Assembly: GCA_946482585.1 (NCBI GenBank)
Contig: CAMLSI010000245.1
Span: forward strand, 1-7,769
DNA: 7,769 bases
Origin: an uncultured Lysobacteraceae bacterium
Lineage (GTDB): Bacteria > Pseudomonadota > Gammaproteobacteria > Xanthomonadales > Rhodanobacteraceae
Direction of reading: 5' to 3'
Made by a program: the position numbers and the translations under genes. The first letter of the stretch is position 1; each line of letters opens with the position of its first letter. The notes beneath the pieces are model-generated. The model did no database searches and was not told the DNA's origin. It worked only from the letters and a program-made list of their open reading frames with translations. Shown one piece after another: positions 1 through 6,235 of the stretch.

Positions 1-1906
1 TTCCGTCATGCGCCTGCACGTCGACGTCGATGCGGCCGACGCGCGAGCGCAGGCGTACGCGCGCGCCGTCGGCGAGACCGCGCGCGGCGAGGTCGTCGGG
101 ATGCATCCACAGATGATGTCGCGCCTTGCCCTTCACGAGGCGGGGTGCATTGTGCATCCAGGAATTGTTGCTGCGAATGTCGCGGCGGCCGATCAGTTGC
201 AGCGCGCCGCTCGCGGTCGCGATGGAGATGCTCTCGCGCAGGCGCTGCAGATCGGCCAGGAACAGCGGCGGCGCGCACTCGATCTTGCCGCTGGCGGTCT
301 GCAGGCGATCGAGCAGACAGGGGCGCAGCGGACCGAGATCGATGCCGTGCTCGGCATCGCGCAACGTGGAGAAGTCCAGGCCCGAATCGCCGCGTTTCAG
401 GCCGCCGGCAATCAGGACGTGCGGCGGCGGCATCGACGTGTAGTCGCGCCCGGCCGCCGCCGCATAGGCGCGGCCGAGTCCGTCGATGAGCTGCCAGTCG
501 GCGCGCTCGTGCGCCTCGATCTCGCGCAGCGGCGCACTCCAGCGCGCGACGCGGCGCACGGCGAAGGCGTTGAAGAACAGATCGTAGTGCGGCTGGCTCA
601 ACGAAGAAGCCGGGGGCAGGATCAGGTCGGCGAAACGCGTGGTCTCGTTGATGTAGACGTCGATGGCGACCTGGAAATCCAGGCCCGGCAGCGCGGCCTC
701 CAGTGCCTTGCCGTTGGGCGTGGACAGCACCGGATTGCCGGCCACCGTCATCAGCGCGCGTATCTGCCCATCGCCCGGCGTGGTGATTTCCTCGCACAGG
801 GCCGCTACCGGCAATTCGCCGCCGAATTCCGGCAGGCCGCGTACGCGGCTGGCCCAGCGTGCGCGCTGGCCGCTGGAAGTGCCGGGGCCGGTGAGCGGAA
901 TCGCCGCGTCGTTGGGCAGCGCGCCGCCCACCGCATCGAGATTGCCGGTCACCAGGTTCAGCAGCTGGATCAGCCACTGCGCGAGAGTGCCGAAGGACTG
1001 TATCGACACGCCTGTGCGGCCATACACCACCGCGCGCGGCGCGGCGCGCAATTCGGCGGCGAGTCGTTCGATGGTGGCGCGTTCGATGCCGCAGCGCGCG
1101 GCGATCACGTCGATGTCGAAGTCCGCAATGGCGGTCAGGACGGTGTCGAGGCCGTCGAGTTTTCCGGCGTAGCGCTCGATGCGCGGCGGCCCCGGCGCGA
1201 GCACCGCGCGCAGCAGTCCGATCAGGAACAGCGCGTCGGTGCCGGGCCGGATGAACACGTGTTCGCTCGCGATCTCGGCGGTCTCGCTGCGGCGCGGATC
1301 GACCACGACCAGGCGCCCGCGTGCGGTCAATTTCTTGAGGCGTCTGACGATGCCCGGCGCCGTCATCAGGCTGCCCATCGAGGCGACCGGATTGGCCCCC
1401 AGCATCAGGAAGAAATCCGTGTGGTCGACGTCGGCGATCGGCAGCAGGAACTGGTGGCCGAACATCTGCGCCGCCACCAGCTGGTGCGGCCACTGGTCCA
1501 CGGACGACGCCGAATACACATTGGGCGTACGCAGCAATTTCACCAGTGACGGCAGATAGCCGATGTGGCCCAGGTGGTGCACATTGGGATTGCCCAGGTA
1601 TACGCCGAGCGCCGCCGCGCCGTGCTCGCGCTGGACAGCCGCAAGACGCGAGCCGGCGAGTTCCAGCGCCTCGTCCCAGCCGATGTCCCGCCAGCGATCG
1701 CCCTCGCGCAGCAACGGGCTGCGCACGCGGTCCGGATCGTTTTCCAGATCCAGGATGGCGTTGCCCTTCGGGCAGATGTGGCCTTGACTGAAGGGATCGG
1801 CCGCATCGCCGCGAATCGCGACGAGCCGTTCGTCCTCGTACTGGAATTCCAGGCCGCAGATGGCTTCGCAGAGGGGGCAGGCGCGATAGCGAACGACTCT
1901 GGACAT
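1..1906 (-). CDS. Molybdopterin-dependent oxidoreductase, formate dehydrogenase-like (partial at C-terminus)
   Basis: A 635-codon reading frame starts at ATG 1906-1904 and leaves the window at its left edge. The N-terminus carries the 4Fe-4S signature of the family as C10-x2-C13-x3-C17-x27-C45 (ACPLCEAIC, then HICPKG). The bis-MGD-binding core follows, with LGANP near residue 170, VVVDPRR near 205 and ADLILPPAS near 440. The molybdopterin dinucleotide-binding C-terminal domain starts near residue 545 (RSNNSWMHN) and is cut by the window edge; I estimate about 60-90 residues are missing. No Tat signal precedes the cluster cysteines, so the enzyme is probably cytoplasmic. Aligned by eye to E. 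coli FdhH, the stretch NVDCCARVU corresponds to NVYSASSVD here. Asp137 therefore sits at the Mo-ligand Sec/Cys position and Gln138 replaces the catalytic His. It belongs to the wider formate dehydrogenase/nitrate reductase superfamily, but its substrate cannot be assigned. It is divergent from the multicopper oxidase gene, and a functional link is unproven. Confidence 0.93.
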   Translation of the reverse strand, partial: MSRVVRYRACPLCEAICGLEFQYEDERLVAIRGDAADPFSQGHICPKGNAILDLENDPDRVRSPLLREGDRWRDIGWDEALELAGSRLAAVQREHGAAALGVYLGNPNVHHLGHIGYLPSLVKLLRTPNVYSASSVDQWPHQLVAAQMFGHQFLLPIADVDHTDFFLMLGANPVASMGSLMTAPGIVRRLKKLTARGRLVVVDPRRSETAEIASEHVFIRPGTDALFLIGLLRAVLAPGPPRIERYAGKLDGLDTVLTAIADFDIDVIAARCGIERATIERLAAELRAAPRAVVYGRTGVSIQSFGTLAQWLIQLLNLVTGNLDAVGGALPNDAAIPLTGPGTSSGQRARWASRVRGLPEFGGELPVAALCEEITTPGDGQIRALMTVAGNPVLSTPNGKALEAALPGLDFQVAIDVYINETTRFADLILPPASSLSQPHYDLFFNAFAVRRVARWSAPLREIEAHERADWQLIDGLGRAYAAAAGRDYTSMPPPHVLIAGGLKRGDSGLDFSTLRDAEHGIDLGPLRPCLLDRLQTASGKIECAPPLFLADLQRLRESISIATASGALQLIGRRDIRSNNSWMHNAPRLVKGKARHHLWMHPDDLAARGLADGARVRLRSRVGRIDVDVQAHDG

Positions 1907-1912
1907 CGGATG

Positions 1913-1916
1913 CTCC
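1913..1916 (-). promoter_or_regulatory. Ribosome binding site of the molybdopterin oxidoreductase
   Basis: On the minus strand GGAG lies six bases upstream of the ATG at 1906. This supports that start over any upstream in-frame alternative. The start also places the first cluster cysteine at residue 10, as expected for the family. Confidence 0.7.
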
Positions 1917-2050
1917 GGTAGGGTCGAACGCCATGGTAGCCCGGAATGCGGGGAACGCGGTCGGCTTCGCCGGAGTTCGCGCGCCGACGTTCCGCGGCTT
2001 TCGTCGTGCGCGTCGCTCGCGAACACGGAGCGCGCGGCGCGAAAGTAAAC

Positions 2051-2068
2051 GAGTCTATTTCTTGACTC
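2051..2068. repeat. Short inverted repeat GAGTC-N8-GACTC
   Basis: GAGTC at 2051-2055 is the reverse complement of GACTC at 2064-2068, with an 8-base AT-rich spacer. The right arm overlaps the TTGACT box. This geometry would suit a repressor or activator site, but five-base arms can arise by chance. Confidence 0.3.
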
Positions 2069-2090
2069 TGCCGGGAGCGCTTCGCACACT
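2062..2090 (+). promoter_or_regulatory. Candidate sigma70-type promoter for the multicopper oxidase operon
   Basis: TTGACT at 2062-2067 matches five of six bases of the -35 consensus. It is followed 17 bases later by CACACT at 2085-2090, which matches the -10 box at only three of six positions. It lies about 55 bases upstream of the multicopper oxidase start. The weak -10 box suggests either an activator-dependent promoter or a chance match. Confidence 0.3.
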
Positions 2091-2105
2091 CGCCGAAGAC
2101 TCGCC
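2088..2105. repeat. Direct repeat ACTCGCC, 11-base period
   Basis: ACTCGCC occurs at 2088-2094 and again at 2099-2105, with starts 11 bases apart, about one helical turn. It lies between the promoter candidate and the multicopper oxidase start. Tandem sites one turn apart are typical of dimeric regulators bound to one face of the helix, but the repeat is short and no regulator gene is visible in the window. Confidence 0.3.
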
Positions 2106-2134
2106 AATCCGGCCGTTGTGCGATGGTCGGCACC

Positions 2135-2138
2135 GGAG
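2135..2138 (+). promoter_or_regulatory. Ribosome binding site of the multicopper oxidase
   Basis: GGAG lies six bases upstream of ATG 2145-2147. It selects that start over the in-frame GTG at 2118, which would place nine extra residues before the twin-arginine signal. Confidence 0.75.
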
Positions 2139-2144
2139 ATACCT

Positions 2145-4007
2145 ATGCCCAAGCGCAGGGATGTCCTGAAGTGGAGCATTGCCGCCGGCAGTACCGGATT
2201 GCTGTCCGATGCGACGGCCGTCTCTGCCAACCCCACGGCGATGCTCGCCTATCTCTGCCCGCCCGACGGCGAAAAGCCGGAGCTGGCCACTGCGAGCCCG
2301 CCCGCGCGCGCGTTCGTGCAGCCCCTGTTCGTGCCGCCCGTGAAGCAGCCGGTGGAGCGTCTCGTGCCGCCGCCCGATCCGCGCGCGCACCAGCTCTACG
2401 CAGCGTTTCCGCCGAAGAAGTTCTACGAGATCCGCGAGCAGGAATTCACCTGGATCTACCATCCCGATCCGCCCTACGGCAACGGCAGCGGCTCGTGGGG
2501 TTTCGACGGTTCCACGCCCGGTCCGACCTACCACGCCCGCTACGGCGAACCCGTGCTGGTGCGGCGCTACAACGACCTGCCGCCCGTCGGGGTTTCCAGA
2601 GTCAGCTTCGCGCTGCCGTCCACGACGACGCATCTGCACAACGGTCATACCGCATCCGAAAGCGACGGTCAGCCGCAGGACTGGATCGACTCCGGCGAGT
2701 TCTGGGACCACCACTACGCGAACTTCCCGGCACGGCGCGATCCGCGCGAGAAGCTCACCACGCTGTGGTATCACGATCACCGCATGGACTTCACCGCAGC
2801 CAACGTGTACGCGGGGCTCGACGGCTTCTATCTGCTGTTCGACGAGGAAGACTCCGGCGACGAGAACGACCCGAACCCGCGCGCCTGGCGGCTGCCCAGC
2901 GGCAAATACGACGTGCCGCTGATCTTCCACGACATCCTGTTCGACGAGAACGGCCAGGTGCGATGGAACTCGTTCAACACCGACGGAATCCTCGGCGACC
3001 GCTACACGGTGAATCGCAAGATCCAGCCGTATTTCGAGGTAGAAGCGAGAAAGTATCGTTTTCGTCTTTTGAACGGAGGGCCGTCGCGCTTCTATCGGCT
3101 CGCGCTCTCGTCCGGAAAACCCTTTTGCATACTCACCGGCGACGGCAATGTGCTGCCGGAGCCGATCGACGCCGATCAGGTCTATCTGTCGGTCGCGCAG
3201 CGCGTGGACGTCGTCATCGACTTCGCCGACTACGAGCCCGGCGACAAGATCCATATCGTCAACACCCTCGAACAGTCCAACGGCAGAGGGCCTTCCGGGC
3301 GCACGCTGGATCCGCCGGTGCCGATCCTGGAATTCCGCGTGATCAAGGCGACGGGGCGCGACCCCAGCCGCGTGCCGAAGCGCTTGCGGCCCCTGCCGGA
3401 AGTGGACCTCGCCATCGTCAAGCAGGAACGCGTCTGGGAGTTCGACTACGACGGCGGCCTGTGGACGGTGAACGGAAAGGTGTTCGAGCCCAACCGCATC
3501 GATGCCGGCGTGGAGCAGGGCACGGCGGAAATCTGGACCATCCGCAACGGCGGCAACAGCTGGTCGCATCCGGTGCATTGCCATTTCACCGAATTCATCA
3601 TCCTCGAAGTCAACGGCCGCAAGATCCTGCCGACCACCGTGCAGGACCACGTCGACGGCCGGTACGTGTTCACCGAGAACCTCGATCCGAAAGTCGACCG
3701 CCGGCCTCACGTACGCACGTTCATGGGCGGCCAGCGGCGCGACGTGGCCACGTTGCTGCCGGGTGACGAGATCAAGGTGTACATCCGCTTCAGCGATTTC
3801 CTCGGCAAGTACGTCATGCATTGCCACAACGTGGTGCACGAGGATCACGCGATGATGGTGCGCTGGGACATCGTCGAGCCGGGCAAAGGCTTCGTCGGGT
3901 CGCGCTCTGCGAAGCGCGTCTACGGCACGCCGCCGGCGCCGCCGCATCTCGAGCCGCGGCCCGCGAACGGCACTCAGCAGCAGGACCAGAGCGAGGGCGA
4001 GCCATGA
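2145..4007 (+). CDS. Tat-exported multicopper oxidase, CotA/laccase-like
   Basis: This 620-residue protein couples one-electron oxidation of a substrate to four-electron reduction of O2 to water. All four copper-binding blocks of the family are visible: HLHNGH at 163-168, WYHDH at 208-212, HPVHCH at 475-480 and HCHNVVHEDHAMM from 559. The type 1 copper ligands are therefore H475, C560, H565 and probably M570; the remaining histidines form the trinuclear centre. The N-terminus MPKRRDVLKW with a short apolar stretch is a Tat signal, so the enzyme is likely folded and loaded with copper before export to the periplasm. The spacing, and phrases such as TLWYHDH, NVYAGLDGFYLL and KYDVPLIFHDI, resemble the three-domain CotA/bilirubin oxidase group rather than CopA or CueO. 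No Met-rich insert of the CueO kind was seen. It is first in an overlapping run of three genes; its TGA overlaps the next ATG. The substrate (phenolic, metal or other) cannot be read from sequence. Confidence 0.95.
   Translation: MPKRRDVLKWSIAAGSTGLLSDATAVSANPTAMLAYLCPPDGEKPELATASPPARAFVQPLFVPPVKQPVERLVPPPDPRAHQLYAAFPPKKFYEIREQEFTWIYHPDPPYGNGSGSWGFDGSTPGPTYHARYGEPVLVRRYNDLPPVGVSRVSFALPSTTTHLHNGHTASESDGQPQDWIDSGEFWDHHYANFPARRDPREKLTTLWYHDHRMDFTAANVYAGLDGFYLLFDEEDSGDENDPNPRAWRLPSGKYDVPLIFHDILFDENGQVRWNSFNTDGILGDRYTVNRKIQPYFEVEARKYRFRLLNGGPSRFYRLALSSGKPFCILTGDGNVLPEPIDADQVYLSVAQRVDVVIDFADYEPGDKIHIVNTLEQSNGRGPSGRTLDPPVPILEFRVIKATGRDPSRVPKRLRPLPEVDLAIVKQERVWEFDYDGGLWTVNGKVFEPNRIDAGVEQGTAEIWTIRNGGNSWSHPVHCHFTEFIILEVNGRKILPTTVQDHVDGRYVFTENLDPKVDRRPHVRTFMGGQRRDVATLLPGDEIKVYIRFSDFLGKYVMHCHNVVHEDHAMMVRWDIVEPGKGFVGSRSAKRVYGTPPAPPHLEPRPANGTQQQDQSEGEP
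3993..3997 (+). promoter_or_regulatory. Ribosome binding site of the SCO-like fusion gene
   Basis: GAGGG lies six bases before the ATG at 4004, inside the last codons of the multicopper oxidase gene. Together with the ATGA stop/start overlap it supports translational coupling and fixes the start just before a twin-arginine motif. Confidence 0.65.
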
Positions 4008-6235
4008 GCCACGATCCCTCGCGTCGCAAGCTGCTGAGCGGCCTCACCGCCGGCGCGCTGCCGCCGACCGGACCGACGGCGTGCCGCGTCACGCCCGTGC
4101 CCAACGTCGCCGTCGCCACGCACGAGGGCCAGCGCGCGCTGTTCCATGACGATCTGCTGCGCGGAAAAACGGCATTGATACACTTCGTATCATTGTCGCG
4201 CGAGCGCGAGTATCCGGTGCTCGATGCCGTCGCGCGCGTGCAGGCCGCGCTCGGCGAGCGTCTGGGCCGCGACGTGCACATCTGTTCGGTGTTCACTGAC
4301 GGCACGCGCGACCAGCTCGCCGACACGGCGCGCCGCCTGGGCGCCAGGCCCGGCTGGTGGCTCCTCACCGGCGAGCCGTCGGCGCTCGCCGCGCTCAGGT
4401 CGCACTTTGTCCAGCACGCGCACGGTGCCGGTACGGACATGACGGAGGACTGCTCGCGCGGCGTGATGCGCTACGGCAACGCGGCCGCCGGGCTCTGGGG
4501 CAGCGTGCCGGCGAAGGCCGAGCCCGACTGGATCGTCGAGCGGCTGTCGTGGGTCGCCGCACAGGCGCGGCCCGCCGGCCCGGCGCGGCGCAGAGGTCCC
4601 GCCGTGCTGGCGGCACCGATGATCGCGCTGCTCGTCGCGCTGCTGCCGTCGCCGTCGCGCGCGAGGGAATACGTCGGACATCCCTATCCGCAACCGTATC
4701 TGGCGGCATCGACGCAGACCACGGTCGGCGACACCACCACCGTCGTCACCGGCGCGAGCCTGTTCGAACCGTCCTATCCCTTCACCGATCCGCCGGGCAC
4801 GAACCTGCTGCCCACGATCTACACGAACAGCTACGACTCGCTCGGCAACGAGATGCCCAACACGCTGCCGTCGACGCCGACCGTGCCCTACAACCTGCAC
4901 GACGGCGACCCCGTGGTGACGACGATCGAGCGCACGTCGCCGACGACGGATCTCGCTGACGCGCTCGAGCGCATCGACGCGATCGCGCGCGACGACCGTC
5001 GCGGCGCCGACGACACGAACGCCGCGCGCCGCGCCATCGGACGCGTGATCGACATCCTCGAGGGCAACCCCGTCGAGGACCGCGTCTACAGCGGGTTTCC
5101 GCTGCTGCACTACACCGGGCCGCTGAAGGCGAAGAAAGTGCAGCCGATCACCGACGCGACCGGCAAGGTGATCGGCGGTACGGTGGACATCCACCAGATC
5201 TGGTACGACAACCACATCGAGTCAGACACCGCGTTCCTCGACACGCGCGCCGTGCAGGACGTGCCGTGGACGATCACCTGGACGCTCGACGTGCTCGATC
5301 GCGGCCGCGACGATTTCTCGCCGTTCGCGTTCTACGACGATGCGCCGGCCGGCCCGAACCCCGGCGATTTCGGCAAGCCGAACGTGGGCATGGACCAGAC
5401 GTTCTTCCCGATGGAGGAAGGCACGCGCACGGTCCTCAAACTCAAGATGGCGCCGGCGAAATACTGGAGCCTCACCTACACCTGGGGCTGGCGCTGGCAT
5501 CCGCCGCGCGTGCAGGTGACGGAGAACCTGCTCAAAGTCGTCGACGGCAAGAACCTGCTGCAATGGGAGCAGGACGTGTTCGGCGCGAACCCGCGTGCGA
5601 ACGAGGAAGCCAAGCTCGCGGCGATCGGCAAGATCGGCGATCTCGCGCCGCCCAAGATCATGTGGCAGGCCATGCGCGACGCGAAACAGGCGGCGGGCAG
5701 GGGCGACTGGAAGCGCGTCGCCGACGATGTCCGGGAGGCGCGCCTGTCGTTCGACGACTGGAAGGATCGCACGCGCCTGCCGCGCCACGTGCCGATCGAC
5801 AAGACCGCCGATCTCACGCTGTTCTACGCGAACAATACGATCCACGGTCACTTCACCGACGGCGGCACCATCAACTACACGAAGTTCGTCACGCGCGGCA
5901 CGCCGCTCAAGGTATCGCTCTACAACGGCGACTATTTCGAGCATCGCTACGTGAACGTCGATTTCGGCGGCGGGCGCGGCTGGGAGAACCAGTTCAAATC
6001 GTCGGTGCGCGTCGGCGGTTCGGGCTGCTGGTTCACGTTCGGCCGCGCGTACATCAACATCAACGTGCCCGATCCGGTGGTGGTGCCGCCCGCGACGAAG
6101 CGCGGCGACGGCCAGCCCGATGCGACGGGCTTCCATCGCGTGAACCTCACCTTCAATTTCGATCCGTCGCGGCGCCTGCGTTTCTACCAGTTCGACCCGA
6201 CGCACCACGATGTGGCGATCTTTTCGATTCACTAG
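4004..6235 (+). CDS. Tat-exported fusion: degenerate SCO-like domain plus large unrecognised domain
   Basis: This 743-residue protein has four parts. Residues 1-27 hold a probable Tat signal (SRRKLL) ending near C27; the context PTAC is only a poor lipobox. Residues about 40-185 form a SCO1/SenC thioredoxin-like domain. It aligns by eye with the SCO domain of the next gene (FVSLSREREYPVL against FVFTSCGTICPVL; GWWLLTGEPS against GWRFLTGSPD). The copper-binding CxxxC becomes R66-xxx-Y70, and the copper-binding His becomes Y157 (MRY against MRH). It therefore should not bind copper as SCO does. Residues about 200-220 are a hydrophobic stretch ending PSPSRA, like a signal peptide or membrane anchor. 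Residues about 222-743 are a domain I do not recognise, probably beta-rich at the end, with YTWGWRWHPP at 492-501, DIHQIWYDNH at 395-404 and IHGH at 613-616. The start follows a good ribosome site and overlaps the multicopper oxidase stop. A role as partner or scaffold of that oxidase is inference. Confidence 0.9.
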   Translation: MSHDPSRRKLLSGLTAGALPPTGPTACRVTPVPNVAVATHEGQRALFHDDLLRGKTALIHFVSLSREREYPVLDAVARVQAALGERLGRDVHICSVFTDGTRDQLADTARRLGARPGWWLLTGEPSALAALRSHFVQHAHGAGTDMTEDCSRGVMRYGNAAAGLWGSVPAKAEPDWIVERLSWVAAQARPAGPARRRGPAVLAAPMIALLVALLPSPSRAREYVGHPYPQPYLAASTQTTVGDTTTVVTGASLFEPSYPFTDPPGTNLLPTIYTNSYDSLGNEMPNTLPSTPTVPYNLHDGDPVVTTIERTSPTTDLADALERIDAIARDDRRGADDTNAARRAIGRVIDILEGNPVEDRVYSGFPLLHYTGPLKAKKVQPITDATGKVIGGTVDIHQIWYDNHIESDTAFLDTRAVQDVPWTITWTLDVLDRGRDDFSPFAFYDDAPAGPNPGDFGKPNVGMDQTFFPMEEGTRTVLKLKMAPAKYWSLTYTWGWRWHPPRVQVTENLLKVVDGKNLLQWEQDVFGANPRANEEAKLAAIGKIGDLAPPKIMWQAMRDAKQAAGRGDWKRVADDVREARLSFDDWKDRTRLPRHVPIDKTADLTLFYANNTIHGHFTDGGTINYTKFVTRGTPLKVSLYNGDYFEHRYVNVDFGGGRGWENQFKSSVRVGGSGCWFTFGRAYININVPDPVVVPPATKRGDGQPDATGFHRVNLTFNFDPSRRLRFYQFDPTHHDVAIFSIH

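Larger units (their letters stand above)
1907..2144. other. Divergent intergenic region
   Basis: These 238 bases separate the two divergent genes. Each end carries a CCGGAG-type Shine-Dalgarno site six bases from its start codon. The half nearest the minus-strand gene (about 1920-2040) is very GC-rich, and I see no promoter in it for that gene. The half nearest the multicopper oxidase holds an AT-richer patch (2041-2068), one TTGACT box, a short inverted repeat and a 7-bp direct repeat. The region probably carries control signals for both directions, but no known operator was recognised. Confidence 0.6.

Noticed and set aside
8..1549. Long plus-strand open frame (513 codons) antisense to the molybdopterin oxidoreductase
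   Set aside because: No recognisable domain, low-complexity Arg/Ala composition, and it lies wholly antisense to a well-supported gene.
6..1934. Long minus-strand open frame (642 codons) overlapping the molybdopterin oxidoreductase
   Set aside because: It is rich in Arg, Ala, Pro and Gly with no motif. The neighbouring minus-strand frame carries the full 4Fe-4S and molybdopterin signatures, so this is a GC-driven shadow.
2118..2144. GTG at 2118 as start of the multicopper oxidase
   Set aside because: It would add nine residues before the twin-arginine signal and would lie upstream of the GGAG site that is well placed for ATG 2145.
2055..3947. Long minus-strand open frame (630 codons) antisense to the multicopper oxidase
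   Set aside because: No motif and composition typical of antisense GC-rich frames (many Val, Asp, Arg, His). The plus strand encodes all four copper-binding blocks.
4076..4087. Lipoprotein attachment site at C27 of the SCO-like fusion
   Set aside because: The context GPTAC lacks the Leu/Val expected at position -3 of a lipobox, so it is noted but not called.
4190..6232. Two long minus-strand open frames (4190-5215 and 5222-6232) antisense to the SCO-like fusion gene
   Set aside because: No domain, signal or ribosome site was seen. The sense strand has a good start and a SCO fold aligned to the next gene.
4619..6235. Separate gene starting at the internal ATG 4619
   Set aside because: There is no stop codon before it in the same frame and no Shine-Dalgarno site at the right distance. 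A single fusion protein is the simpler reading, although an ancestral gene fusion is plausible.
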